Made by a program: the position numbers and the translations under genes | The notes under the pieces: generated by a model | Told to the model about the DNA's origin: nothing | What the model saw: the letters and a program-made list of their open reading frames with translations, nothing else | The model's database searches: none | DNA from: Siderastrea siderea | Taxonomy: Eukaryota; Cnidaria; Anthozoa; Scleractinia; Rhizangiidae | Direction of reading: 5' to 3' | Length of the DNA stretch: 64,000 nt | Assembly: GCA_964030785.1 (NCBI GenBank) | Contig: OZ034978.1 | Coordinates: 16,725,953 to 16,789,952 of the forward strand | In this document: in pieces, positions 22,641 to 33,419 of the stretch | How the letters are laid out: the number at the start of each line of letters is the position of its first letter | Position numbering within the stretch: position 1 is the first letter of the stretch

Positions 22641-23405
22641 CAGACCTCTCGGGGCATGAACGCAAATGAGAACGATCTCAAGTCGAGAGGGCGTATAAAT
22701 GCTAAGCTAAATACTCAAGGGTATTACGTCAGTCTCTGGAGGGAAAATGTGCTAATTTATGTAGTGCGCGAGACCATTTCGCTGCGAACATACCAATGAA
22801 AATAGTCCCTCGAGTTTATCACGAGCACGGAACTCAGCCCCCAGCGATTCTGCATGAGAAACATTATTCACCCCTTTGACAGAGCCTTGGGAGAATCATG
22901 GAGAATCGTAGACCACACTGGTAGTCTATGATGGATAAAACCCGGGATTTAAAACGAAAAAGTCGCGAAAACGCAGAATATCTGGTGAAGCGTGAACCTT
23001 GCCGGAAGACACCATCTGGATGGACAGGAGTGGACCGGCCCAGTTGGAGGGCTCCCCTTTCCAATTGCACCAAATGGGGGTAGATCTTACACATTATAGA
23101 GCATTTTCAACAAAAGGTCAAACGGCTTTGAGGACGCCTAGAGCATGCAAGGTGAAAAGAAAAAAAAGGGGGGGAAGTAAATGACCATGAAAACAAATAG
23201 ATATGGAAAAGGAGAGCCACCAACCAGGCCGATCCAGGGACCCCGTCATAGACAGAGCATCGGGTATTGTTCAGAAAACCCGTCCCAGATCGAACAAATT
23301 GATAGCAGAAGTACCCCCATAGCGAGAAAACCCAAAACAGAATGCAATACACTTAAGTCCAAGTACATAACTATATATTGCAAAAAATAGAAACTGTAAT
23401 AGAGT
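22641..23405. other. Probable retroelement flank, no gene recognised
   Basis: Only overlapping short frames on both strands; the segment adjoins the gag fragment and may belong to the same element. Confidence 0.3.
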
Positions 23406-23880
23406 TTAATTCTTCGGGCAAAATCGAGCAATATGGCCCCTCTGGCGACAATTAAAGCAGGTTGGCTGCGGCGGACGCAGACCATACCAGAAATTAGGAA
23501 ACCTGCGGGAAAATGTCGGCCTGGGTGGAGCAACATCAGGCCAAAACGAGGCGGAAGGACGCAAGGACTTTTGTATAGCTTTCGCCACTTCGATATCTTC
23601 TTTGTCTCCCACCAACTTTAACAAGATGCTTTGGAACTGCGGGTTGCCGAGGAGGAGACGGCATTGGCGGAGAATTGTACTGAAGTGCTTGGTTCTGGCA
23701 TCAGCCTTGTCCCGGGCTAAATCGACAAGTGATTCCAACCCGCAAGCGCTTTATAGGGGTCAAACAACAGGCGTGGTGTGGAGAGCTCTTGATGTAGGGA
23801 CAGAAGAGCTGTTGCAACAGAATCGGACGCGGAGTTCCTTTTAAGCTCTAAAAGCTGGTTTTGAAGCTCTCTAACAATCA
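23406..23880 (-). pseudogene. Gag-like fragment with CCHC zinc knuckle
   Basis: The frame includes LVDLARDKADARTKHF, then VGDKEDIEVAKAIQKSL and a zinc knuckle CFNCRQRGHIARFC (C-x2-C-x4-H-x4-C). A part further right (ELQNQLLELKRNSASDS) lies in another frame, so there is a shift near 23740. This is the nucleic-acid-binding part of a retrotransposon gag, probably DIRS/YR or LTR class. No RT is seen nearby. Confidence 0.55.
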
Positions 23881-24599
23881 TCTCAGGCTGGCCGGTGAGT
23901 AAAACAACCCACGAGAGAAAAGTAGACTATAATTGATCATTTACCATACTACTGTAATCAGTCAGCGCTACACGTGTAACTCTGTGGACATTTCCTTGAA
24001 GAATTACGACAAAATAATTGCAAGAACAAGAGCAACTAACAGGTAAACCTGGAATAACGTTTGGCAATTAACACGCCGACACGCCGGACAACAAAGAAGA
24101 AAAGAACTTTGCAAATTAATCATTGTACATTTCTATGTCAAAGGAAATTTGCATCTTGTGCCGGCAATGTAAATGAGGTACTAAATTAAACGTAAAAAGT
24201 ACAGCCAAGGCAGCGAAGAACCCAAGGAACCAGAGACTATTATAATGAAAATAGACTCTTGCTAGCACCAAAATTTATTTGACAACAAACAGCGGAGAAA
24301 GAATGCACGAAAATTAGTAAAACTTTATCACCTTAGAAAATCACGTGCTAACCATGTGAGAACGCCGGACAGCATGTTGCATGCGAGAAAAATAACAGAA
24401 AAGAATATAAACAAGTGTTCTCAAGTGCAAACAACGGGTAGAGAAACTGGACAAAATCTCCTCAAGGATTTAACACATTGTGAGAAATATAAGACAAACA
24501 ATGACAAACGCCAGGAGCAGCAGACTCTAGGAAATTAAGAGAGACGTACAACCAGAGAAAAATCTCGCGCCATGAACAATAACGTAAAATATGACATGC

Positions 24600-24828
24600 G
24601 AAGTGAAAAAATAGCTAAAAGGCGACGCGATCCATAACTTGGAAGACGTAGGCAACGCGTTAAAAGCAAGACTGACTTGCAAAGGCAGTGACGCCATAAC
24701 ACCTAGCTTGACAGGCGACGCGTCCCCGGAGACGCGCCACGAAAACAATCTCAAAAGGCGGCACACCACAAAAACTGATTTGAGAGTTGTCGCACGACAC
24801 TGAAAGATAACCGAAAGCGAGACACGCA
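24600..24828. repeat. ~30-bp degenerate minisatellite, left part
   Basis: Units resembling AAAGGCGACACRCCAYGAAAA..CTTG repeat with a period near 30-32 bp. The same unit in the same orientation continues at 25305-25560 after the palindromic element. Confidence 0.55.
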
Positions 24829-24836
24829 GATAAGAC

Positions 24837-25296
24837 CATAGGAAGCCCAAGCATAATATTTGAATATCATTAAAAATGGCGTTTCAAAATATAAGACTTT
24901 GTATGGGATTTCGAAGCGAACATTTTGAGCAATACATAATCGCAAACTAACTGAATAAAGTTCATGAAACATTACATGGTGTTGTTCGCTATCCTTACAA
25001 CGCATTTTGAGCAATTTTAGGTCTATTTACCTTACTGTGTATTAGTACATGTATAATACATTGACAAGGTCAATGTATTATACATGTACTAATACACAGT
25101 AAGGTAAATAGACCTAAAATTGCTCAAAATGCGTTGTAAGGATAGCAAACAACACCATGTAATGTTTCATGAACTTTATTCAGTTAGTTTGCGGTTATGT
25201 ATTGCTCAAAATGTTCGCTTCGAAATCCCATACAAAGTCTTATATTTTGAAACGCCATTTTTAATAAAATTCAAATGTTATGCTTGGGTGTCCTGT
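24837..25296. mobile_element. 460-bp near-perfect palindrome element with 8-bp flanking repeat
   Basis: Two arms of about 220 bp (24846-25065 and 25069-25288) are reverse complements around a 3-bp centre (AAG, 25066-25068). Exact GATAAGAC copies lie at 24829-24836 and 25297-25304, next to the ends CATAGGAAG / TGTCCTGT. An 8-bp duplication is usual for hAT transposons. The mirrored open frames in the arms are a by-product, not genes. An end of the same type (GCTTGGGCTACCTGTGG) occurs at 26387 and 46905. Confidence 0.75.
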
Positions 25297-25304
25297 GATA
25301 AGAC

Positions 25305-25560
25305 ATTCGCTATGAAAACAATTGGAGAGGCGACACACACCATGAGAGCTAACTTGAAAGGCGACATACGCCTTGAAAACTAACTTGAAAGGCTACACAC
25401 GCGAAAAAGCTTGCTTAAAGGGCGACAAACGTGATGAAAACAAACTTGAGGAGCAAAGCACTAAAAACTATAATTTCGAGGGGCGACACACGCCATGCAG
25501 ACCACGTTGAGAAGCGACACCGGCCATGAAAACTAGCCTAAGAAGCGAGAAACGCTTCAG
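25305..25560. repeat. ~32-bp degenerate minisatellite, right part
   Basis: About eight units of the form GAAAGGCGACAYACGCC.TGAAAACTAACTT. Continuation of the array at 24600-24828. Confidence 0.65.
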
Positions 25561-27218
25561 AAAGATAAATGAAGATACCAGCGAATACATCATCTAGTAG
25601 AAAGACCATCTAAAAATAGTTACGGTAAACGATTTGTCATATTTCAAGTCGTCCTTCCATTACAGTTTTTTTTTCTGTTATCCAAATTATGCAAATTTTG
25701 GCGACACTGGTTCGCGAATTTTTGTTTTTGTCAGCGCGAGCCTGAATTGCCCAGATTTTTTATTTCATATCATAATAGAAGTAGGGCCAAATTTTATCAC
25801 AGTGTTTGTTTCAATTCGATATTAGACATACCAAGACCCATCTTAAGCCTCTGAAGTTTACTAATTTTTGCCTTTTTCGGAAGTGCGCAAAATGCCTTTG
25901 TTTCAAAGAACCACCAAACCACATAAATAAAACAAAACTCCATGCAATTCCCATTGATAGAAAGTAAAAGAAGTATTGCTATCAGTTAAAATTAAAATTG
26001 TTTTCTGTTGTTGCAAGTTGTTTACAAGCAAGCGCATTCAATTTGTTTAATTTTAAACCTGATTTTTGCATAATTAATTAAGCAAAACCGTTTTTTACGA
26101 ATTTCTCGAAAACAATAGAATTCCAGAAGGTTTAAGTAATATTTTCGAAAATAGCTCCCCAAAAGTATTCTTCTGGCAAGTTATCAGGATTTTCGATTTT
26201 TTGAGCTTGTCCACCGATCTCTCGATATTTTAAAACCTCTCCAAAAGCGCTAAACCTTCACAGGAGAACAAAATGCAACACCAGGTAACATTTCATAAAC
26301 TTATTGAGCAGCTTTATCTTTTAAAGTTCATTTATTTATCGATGGAAACTCTCAGTTCGATTTTCCATACAAACTCTTATATTACGCTTGGGCTACCTGT
26401 GGTGGTCATGACATTGATCTGACGATGTCATCACTCGTTATTCTGAACCTTCCAAATAATGTTTGTTCTTTTTTGATCACCAGAAAGATTCTTATTAGCT
26501 GCAAAAATGTTTTATCTCGCGTAGCCTTTTAGGCAGAAAAACTGAGACGATCTAATTCGTGAGCTTTTCCATGCACGAAGAACTATTAAATTTGATTTCA
26601 TAATTCAATAAGTAGAATTAATGTTTACATAGGTGTAATGTTGGCATGATTTCTGACAACTTATATGCACGCAAAAACCAGCCCAACGTCTGTTTCTTTT
26701 CAATATTGAAAGTATTCCTTTACATTCGTTCTATTGTTACAAAAAAACGATCTCCCAGACATATCATAGAATTTTACTTTTTTTTTTTCAAATGCTGAAA
26801 TACTTTTTCTGAACCCGTCAATCCTGGTCTCCCCGTTATTCTTTAATTTTAAGTTGCCTGTTACCAATATGGTGACGCTCTCTATCATCAACCAAATCCT
26901 GCTCCTCATACCCACTGGTATACACTGAACAGCAAAGACAGTGGGGACAAAATGGCAGCAACATCTACAAATACAACTGCGAACTATCCGAACGGATCCG
27001 CTCGTTCATAATTTGGCTTGTTTAAATAGTCAGATAATTTTCAATACGATCTTTTATTTAAAAAACTCCATGAAAAAATGTTATATCTGCCGATAGATAT
27101 TACACATGAAAGATTTTTACTGTTAATTGTTTAATTGAGCGTTGACAGGTTCTGTCATCTGGAATTATTAGCTGGCAAGAAGTCACGTGACATCAAAGCA
27201 CACATGCGAAGCGCTATG

Positions 27219-27494
27219 ATGATACCCGCCAAAAGAAAGAGATCTTGCCAGTTTTCGTCGTCCAAACGGAGGCGAAAGAAGGATAAGAAAAGTTTCGACA
27301 AAGAATGTGCCGCCATCTTAGCTGCAAGCGACACAGGTTCGTATTACCACCAGTACGAATGGCTCGAAGAAGTGGAAGAACATGAAAACAATCGAGAAGC
27401 GAGCGAGAGGACGGTCGACAAGATGAGCGCGAGCCGCGCAAAAATACAGTTAAATGAACCCGTGGAAAATCCTGAGGAAACTGAGGCTGAATAA
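27219..27494 (+). CDS. Small basic/acidic protein, unknown (about 91 aa)
   Basis: Start chosen at the ATG that matches the start of the related frame in the inverted arm (..MIPAKRKRSC). The protein has a nuclear-localisation-like basic run SSSKRRRKKDKK, a middle YYHQYEWLEEVEEHENN and an acidic end. In module D2 the same frame hits TAG at 47875 in place of the tyrosine after YYHQ, so only this copy is full length. I do not recognise the family. Confidence 0.4.
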   Translation: MIPAKRKRSCQFSSSKRRRKKDKKSFDKECAAILAASDTGSYYHQYEWLEEVEEHENNREASERTVDKMSASRAKIQLNEPVENPEETEAE

Positions 27495-27595
27495 ACTTGG
27501 ATGAAATTAAATGGGCGAGCCACTGTTTCGGGCGATAATTGTTTATATTGGCTTTCGCAGAACGAAAGAAACACCGGTGAAAAATCTTATCTTCA

Positions 27596-27745
27596 TTACC
27601 CAGCTAATTTCATTTCTTCCAGCATCTTTTCCTTTGCATCGACATCGATAGTTAAACTCTCGATGATGGCGCCCGCTTGCTCATCTGCCGCGTTTGTTTT
27701 CGTTCGCTTGGACGTTCTCAGGGACTTTCTGTGGGCCTTGGGCAT
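27596..27745 (-). CDS. Small basic protein, unknown (49 aa)
   Basis: Starts MPKAHRKSLRTSKRTK and ends IIESLTIDVDAKEKMLEEMK-LAG. In module D2 the matching place has lost one T (GCGTTGTTTTC, 48212-48222), which shifts the frame. It lies between the arms of the foldback structure. It may be a first exon or a remnant; function unknown. Confidence 0.3.
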   Translation of the reverse strand: MPKAHRKSLRTSKRTKTNAADEQAGAIIESLTIDVDAKEKMLEEMKLAG

Positions 27746-27789
27746 CGTAAATTGACCTGGTCAGAATTTCGAAGATTAAACACCATTGA

Positions 27790-27917
27790 CTTTAACTCCT
27801 ACGTCGAGATTTGAACACCGTTATGGCTGCACATTCTTTCTCGAAACTTTTCTTAGCCTTCTTTCGCCTCCGTTTGGACGACGAAAACGGGCAAGAGCTC
27901 TTTCTTTTGGCAGGCAT
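27790..27917 (-). pseudogene. Truncated inverted copy of the KR-rich ORF
   Basis: MPAKRKSSCPFSSSKRRR.. matches the first 30 residues of the + strand frame at 27219, then diverges (ITVFKSRRRS) to a stop. It is the right arm's copy of the 5' end. Confidence 0.45.
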
Positions 27918-28211
27918 CACCCTAGCGCATCGCGTGTCAACCTCCCGTGTGTGCTTTGACGTCACGTGACTTCTTGCCAGCTAATTAATTCCATGTGACA
28001 GAACCTGTCAACGCTCAATTAAGTAATTAACATGCAAAAAAAATCTTTTACGTGCAATATCTATCGGCAGATATAACATTTTTTCATGAAGTTTTTTTTA
28101 AATGAAAGATCGTATTGAAATTTATCTGACTATTTAAACAATTCAAATTATGACAAATGGCAATTTTTCCGCTTTCTGATACGTTGACTCACCCACGTAT
28201 AAGAAAAATTC

Positions 28212-28353
28212 GGGTGTCAGTAAAACACGGGGTCGGGGTCGGGGTCGGGGTCCATTGTTCTTTTGTTTCGTTTTCGGTTTTATGTTTTGGTTTTGTTTTG
28301 GTTTTATGTTTTGGTTAGGGCAAGACAACAGAAAACGAAACAAAAGAACAATG

Positions 28354-28384
<31 letters not shown>

Positions 28385-28400
28385 TGTTTTACTGACACCC
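28212..28400. mobile_element. 189-bp G-rich palindromic MITE, 9-bp TSD
   Basis: Ends GGGTGTCAGTAAAACACGGG and its reverse complement; arms of about 66 bp include four or five GGGGTC units. Exact GAAAAATTC flanks lie at 28203-28211 and 28401-28409. The sister module has one uninterrupted GAAAAATTC at 48720-48728, the empty site. A 9-bp duplication suggests a Mutator-type origin. Confidence 0.88.
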
Positions 28401-28567
28401 GAAAAATTCCGCAGAGTTGATCGGCAATGGTAACAGCCGTAGCTACGTGACATAATTAATCATTCTGCCACGCAGTGTATTATTTGCAAGAACGATCGAA
28501 TTGCTCAAACGTAAGCCATTCTGTAGTGAGAACTCTATTAGTTAAAGCTAAAAGGATACCATTTATA

Positions 28568-29797
28568 ATGGTACGCTGCAGGAAGCGAACAGTTTTTAAG
28601 CTTCTTCTTCTCACGATTCCTGCCCTTATAATTATGGCTGTCTACTTGCCTGTTGCACAAGACAGTTTACCCGTTAACTCAAACCAACATCACGACACAA
28701 AGAACAAAGACAATGTTAAGTTCCAAAAGCAGCAATTTGATTGTGGAGCTGAAAACGCACAACCTCGACAAAACATTCTAATAGTTGCTCATGGCCGGTC
28801 CGGATCTACAATAACTGGCGACATGTTTAACCATCATCCTTCTGTGTTTTACTTGCACGAACCCCTGCAAACAGTCCAGCGACTGATGCCGACCGCCAAC
28901 ATAAGCTATGGCAGCCTCATGGCAGATGTCTTAACAAACATTCTTCGCTGTAACTTCAGCAAGTCAGTTGTTAAAGATTTCGATCACTTCTACCGCCAGC
29001 CCGGTTGGCCAAGAGTTAGCCACGCCATTGGATCGCCACCTTTATGTCCATATGAAATGACAGATCCAAGATGGGACCCGAAGCTTTGTCCCCCAATGAC
29101 CAGTGAATCTCTTGGAAGAGTTTGTCGAAACAACTACAAAATTACCGTGGCAAAAATAATCCTTGATCGCATCGCGGAAGTGAATATCAAGAATCTATTG
29201 GCCGCTTGCAGTCCATGGGATATCGATTGCAAAATAATTTTTCTAATCAGAGATCCACGCGCCATAGTTTCTTCTGCTCGAAGTGTTTCGTTTTTTCGTG
29301 ACCCCGTCAGCGATAGGGGGAGAAAAGGTTTACGAAAGTTTAGCTACAAAACTTGTCAACAGACCGAGGAAAATTTAGCATTCGTCAAGAAACTCCCACT
29401 CTGCTGGAGAAACCGCATAATGATCCAAAGGTATGAAGACTTTGCTATGAACCCACTCAAGGGGCTGTCGCGTCTCTTTGAGTTCGCTGGGTTGCCTGTG
29501 CTGGAGAGCGTGAAAACATGGTTGAACAAAACAACGCACCCAACTAATACAAATCGAGGCGAATTGTGCAGAGGTGTTTTCTTACCTTTTTGTACAATAG
29601 ATGATGCATCTGCAGCTGTAAACAGATGGCGCTGGTTGGTCCCCCCTTGTGAAATTGATATCATTGAACATTACTGCAAACATGTAATGTGGATGACAGG
29701 GTATAAACCCATTGAACGGTCTTACGAGCTAATCTCGAATATCAGCATTCCCTTGTTTACGGAAGAGTACGAGGCAAAAGGATGGTTTCATGGCTGA
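28568..29797 (+). CDS. Carbohydrate sulfotransferase, copy 4 (intact, 409 aa)
   Basis: Same architecture as copy 1: cytoplasmic MVRCRKRTVFK, signal anchor (LLLLTIPALIIMAVYL), PAPS loop AHGRSGST, FYLHEPLQ, and the 3'-phosphate motif FLIRDPRAIVSSARS, C-terminus YEAKGWFHG. The frame extends 31 codons upstream to an ATG at 28475, but the internal ATG in good context next to the anchor is preferred. It belongs to 5' type II and 3' type b: the block SVSFFRDPVSDRGRKGL is shared with dead copy 3, not with copies 1 and 5. A 189-bp MITE sits about 170 bp upstream and may affect its promoter. Confidence 0.9.
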   Translation: MVRCRKRTVFKLLLLTIPALIIMAVYLPVAQDSLPVNSNQHHDTKNKDNVKFQKQQFDCGAENAQPRQNILIVAHGRSGSTITGDMFNHHPSVFYLHEPLQTVQRLMPTANISYGSLMADVLTNILRCNFSKSVVKDFDHFYRQPGWPRVSHAIGSPPLCPYEMTDPRWDPKLCPPMTSESLGRVCRNNYKITVAKIILDRIAEVNIKNLLAACSPWDIDCKIIFLIRDPRAIVSSARSVSFFRDPVSDRGRKGLRKFSYKTCQQTEENLAFVKKLPLCWRNRIMIQRYEDFAMNPLKGLSRLFEFAGLPVLESVKTWLNKTTHPTNTNRGELCRGVFLPFCTIDDASAAVNRWRWLVPPCEIDIIEHYCKHVMWMTGYKPIERSYELISNISIPLFTEEYEAKGWFHG

Positions 29798-30640
29798 AAT
29801 TCTAGTCTTCTGAAGGGTTGCTTACAGATAAGCGCGGTTTTCCCAACGTTTTAGTTGTTTCTCTTAATTATCTGCTGGAGGTTTTATATCCAAAATGCCA
29901 TCATCAGTTTTGTAGTGTGAAGTCTGTGAAAATTTTTTCACGATTTTGAAATGCACATAGACAAGAAATTAAAGAGGAATTATAAATATGAAGGATCCCT
30001 TTGAGAAAAAGTAAGATTTTAAAAATTATTTATAATTAAAATTTTATAGTTGATAATTAATAGATGGACACCATGACACTCTCGAAATGAATGACAGCAA
30101 TGCCAAGTGCCATCTTCAAAATGCGCCTGCAGGGATTTACGGGAGTTGATTTTCAAATGAAATATTTCAATTGAGAAGACCTTAAATAGGTATCTGTTTT
30201 ATTTCTCACCAAAATTGTGAACAAGATTCGCCCGTAAAATTTATCTTGGACTCCGGTTATGTTGAATGAACTACCATGATGCACTGCAGGCACGCTTCAT
30301 ATTCACTTACAAGGATTGTCATGCAATTTTACCTACCTACAATAATTCACTGATAATAATTACAAATAAAACATCGTGCCTTAGACAATAGATCTTTATA
30401 TTTCGAAGTGCTGTTTATAAATAAATATTTGCTATTTACAGCAGTTCTTCGATTTTTCTCGGCGAACACTCAAAAGAAACGCAAACTGAATTGTTTGAGA
30501 CGCGGGTGTTCGAGACTGCTAGTGAGCTTTGTGACCTCATCCGGGTTCCAGATAAAACCTTGCTGGTGCATTCACTTTGCTAAGTGTCCACGTGGGTGTT
30601 TCACTGCATGCAAGTCAGCAATGTTCATAGCAGCACATAA
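29798..30640. other. 3' UTR and flank of copy 4
   Basis: 3' type b. The 29798-30140 part appears flipped after copy 3, and 30145-30640 repeats 21993-22480. No AATAAA at the place where copy 1 has it. No gene. Confidence 0.5.
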
Positions 30641-31007
30641 ATGGCAGTACTGTTGTCGGCAATATTTTCATTCCCTCGACGTAAATTATCCCATTGGTCC
30701 AAGTGTTATCCTGTATATTGCCTAGGTTGTTCCTATATGTTGCTAGGTAATTAATCATGATGTATTCAACCGTAATGTACATTTTTACCATGCGCGGAGA
30801 CATATAGTCTAGGTGGTAGCCTAGCTACGCTTCCAAAAATTCCCCTCTTCTTCCCTTTTTGGTACCTGTAACTCAGGTTAGGAATCAATATTTTACTGGT
30901 GATTTCACACTATGTACACGGCTTGCGAAGACAAAAATCCCTAACGTGAGTTTTGTTGCGTTTCTTTAGAAGGCGTTCAAAAAGAGAAATGCTTGACATC
31001 CCTCATC

Positions 31008-31260
31008 ATGTAATAAAATATAAATAAATAAATAAATGGGAATTAGCAATGGCACATCCACAGGGTGTTTCTTTGTCCACTGTGTCCGGATCGAATTGTA
31101 ATTTAGAACTGTTGGTTTTTGAGGAGAGGAGAAAACTGGAGCACCCGAGGAAACACCTCTCAGAGCGAAGACGAGAACCAACAACAAACTCAACCCACAT
31201 TTGACGCCGAGTCCGGGAATCAAACCCGGGTCACATTGGTGGTGTGTTCTCTGCAAGTCG
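31008..31260 (-). mobile_element. tRNA-related SINE-like repeat
   Basis: On the minus strand a B-box-like stretch (GACCCGGGTTTGATTCCCGG, complement of 31211-31230) is followed by a body and an A-rich TATAAATAAATAAATA-like tail at 31015-31036. The paralogous copy near 15275 lacks it. The A box is less clear, so the class is tentative. Confidence 0.5.
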
Positions 31261-31396
31261 ATTCTCCAAGAGGTCTCCTCATCGAAATACCAAGTACATG
31301 ACGGGACTCCTTCTATGCTCCCTGTGACTAGGTTTATAAGAAGAAACCCTGGCCTTCTGTGGTATCTAAACGCCTAACCATGTACCAATGATTTTC

Positions 31397-32448
31397 TAGC
31401 CTGCGTAGCAAGCGTTTCGGTAAGGCTTTCCGCACATTCGATGCACTTTTCCCTTTTTTGGCCGCGGGAAAATTGGGGCGGGCGCTAAAAAGTGCGTGGA
31501 GGGGGAGGGAAAAGGACAGAAGGAAACGCTTGCACGCAAACCCCACGATTTTGAAAAACGCCCCTTTGACACCTTCACAGTTGGATGAATTCATAGCGTG
31601 ACAACTTGTCAATAAAGTAACGAATAACAGACTACCAGATGTTTCAGAATTACTTCCGTCAAAATATAAACATGCTACACGTGGATAAAACCCGTGAACT
31701 ACCAAACACTCAGCGCAGAGATGTGTCATGTCGAAGGCTCAAAACGTCGAAACACCTAATGATTGGTGTAGGGTTTCTCGCTGTAATTTCAGAGTGAAAT
31801 TTGGAAATATATCTCAGCCAGGAAAATCGCGTTTTATATTGGGACAATTCTCGCTGATATTTCCCGAGCAGTTGGTGTGGAAGTTGTCGAGAACTCGCAG
31901 CTTTATTCGGACAGTGTTTGCAACCCTTGCGCGCGGAAAATTAGGAATTTAGGTACATTATTTGAACTTATTCGGAATACAATAGGCAGCTAGTCTGCTG
32001 TTACCCAAACTCCGCCGAAGCTTGCTGAGAACTTGTCCAAACGGCTGCTCGACACTACACCAGGCAGGAGTCCTTGTCGCAAGACTGTTTGAGTAAATTC
32101 TCCCGAGTCCGTAAAAGCTTCTCGCAAGTCTCTAAGATTTCATGCGATACCACAGCCGTTTTTGTTGTGTTCATCACGCTGGGTCACGCTCAAATGAACA
32201 TACCTGAATTGATTGACGGATTTATCACTTAGCAATCAACACTACCATGCCGTGCCAATCAGGAAACTCCGTTCGTGGGCGAACGGGTTTTTCAAAATCG
32301 TGGGGTTTGCGTGCAAGCGTTTCCTTCTCTCCCTTCCCCTCCCCCGTCACGCACTTTTTCGCGCACGCCCCAATTTTCGCGCGGCTAAAAAACAAAAAAT
32401 GCCTCGAACGTGCGGAAAACCTTACGGAAACGCTTGCTACGCAGGCTA
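31397..32448. mobile_element. Mutator-like element carrying a zinc-finger gene fragment
   Basis: Terminal inverted repeats of about 165 bp begin TAGCCTGCGTAGCAAGCG and are mirrored at 32285-32448. The 9-bp target ATGATTTTC is duplicated at 31388-31396 and 32449-32457. Segmental copy C near 15430 has no insertion. The interior has no transposase but holds coding remnants of a host-like gene (see 31728). This is the organisation of Pack-MULEs. Confidence 0.82.
31728..32150 (+). pseudogene. Captured C4 zinc-finger (ZAD-like) gene fragment
   Basis: From ATG at 31728 the frame reads DWCRVSRCNFRVKFG. After a one-base shift near 31845 it continues ADISRAVGVEVVENS and SVCNPCARKIRNLGTLF. The pairing of a CxxC near the start with a CxxC 60 residues later is the pattern of ZAD/associated-domain zinc fingers; the first CxxC has lost its second cysteine (C-R-V-S). 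A further diverged stretch with in-frame stops follows. It lies wholly between the TIRs, so it travelled with the element. Confidence 0.5.
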
Positions 32449-32457
32449 ATGATTTTC

Positions 32458-33419
32458 GTGATGCGCGCCTTTCGAGGCAAATCATAATCCTAAAGTTTAA
32501 AATCATAATGGCCTTCCGTGTCGACTTTTATATTTCCTTTCAAATGTCTTCTCTATTAAAGCAGTATTTCTGCTATGTCTACAAAGACAAAACAGATAGT
32601 AATTCGCACTTTTGACGCGTAGCTTGACACTGTAGTTGTTTCATCTGACATTTTGGACAATTTTGCTCCTCCTGCCAGTTACCTGTCTCAAAGGGTCGTG
32701 ATTTCTGGTCTGGCCCCGGATACTAATTAAAACCTGTCACGTGGTCGGTACCTTATTAGATTACCTTATGACAGTAGTCTTTATATCGTCGATTATTGGA
32801 TTGTGACAGTGATATTTATTGATTTAAACTACAAAACGATACTAAATTTAGTCGCTGTAAGTGTATAAGTCAATTGTAGTTGTAATCCATTGTTCAGTGC
32901 AAGAACCGAAGAGGAATATCCCATAAAATTTTATTAAAATTAAGAAATAGGTAACGAAAAATTGGTTTCACAGAGGTAACGAGAAAAGCGGTGATTCTTC
33001 TTAAAGATAAGAAAAGAACCGTTTAAGAAAGGTGTGTCATAGATTTAGACCTTTCTGTGAAGCGTTTGGATTGCCACGTTCTGTACACTGATGAACGGAT
33101 AACCGGACGATGTTGTCTATAAAGTTGCATAAAGTTTTTTCGCCAATACCTTCGTCATGAGAAACTACCTGGCCTCATAATTCATTGCAGGTTGCACTCT
33201 GAAAACTAATTGGTCTGGCCAAGATAATAACTTAAAACAAAGCGATTTTAAAGCATTACCTAGAAAGTAAAGTTACTATTCCAAATAAGGAACATGACCC
33301 CATAAGGCAATAGGGCGCCACAACCACGTCGGGCTTATTTCGCTTTGTGAAGCGAGGGAAGGTATTTTGTTCCGTTCTTCGATTATTTCCTGCTGTTGGA
33401 CGTGGCTAATCTGGTCGAA
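32458..33419. other. Right part of duplication C partner; no gene
   Basis: 32460-33180 matches 15440-16180. Similarity stops near 33180, close to the presumed left end of the DIRS1-like element. Confidence 0.5.

Larger units (their letters stand above)
27012..28145. repeat. Foldback structure with ~320-bp arms around small ORFs
   Basis: 27012-27330 (GTTTAAATAGTCAGATAA, GATATAACAT reversed, GAGCGTTGACAGGTTCTGTC, CAAACGGAGGCGAAAGAAGG) is repeated in inverse orientation at 27830-28145. Both arms contain the same putative 5' region and start of a lysine/arginine-rich ORF, so two diverged starts face each other. The sister module repeats this at about 47530-48665. Confidence 0.75.
25558..28567. 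repeat. Module D1, upstream block of copy 4 (pairs with 46063-48884)
   Basis: From CTTCAGAAAGATAAATGAAG onward this block is nearly identical to 46063-48884 and carries the same foldback structure and 5' flank of a sulfotransferase gene. A decayed inverted piece of it is at 40315-40860. The part 25561-27000 has no gene. Confidence 0.88.

Noticed and set aside
24751..25383. Two nearly identical small proteins on opposite strands (MLKMRCKDS..)
   Set aside because: They are the same arm of a palindrome read twice; no other coding evidence.
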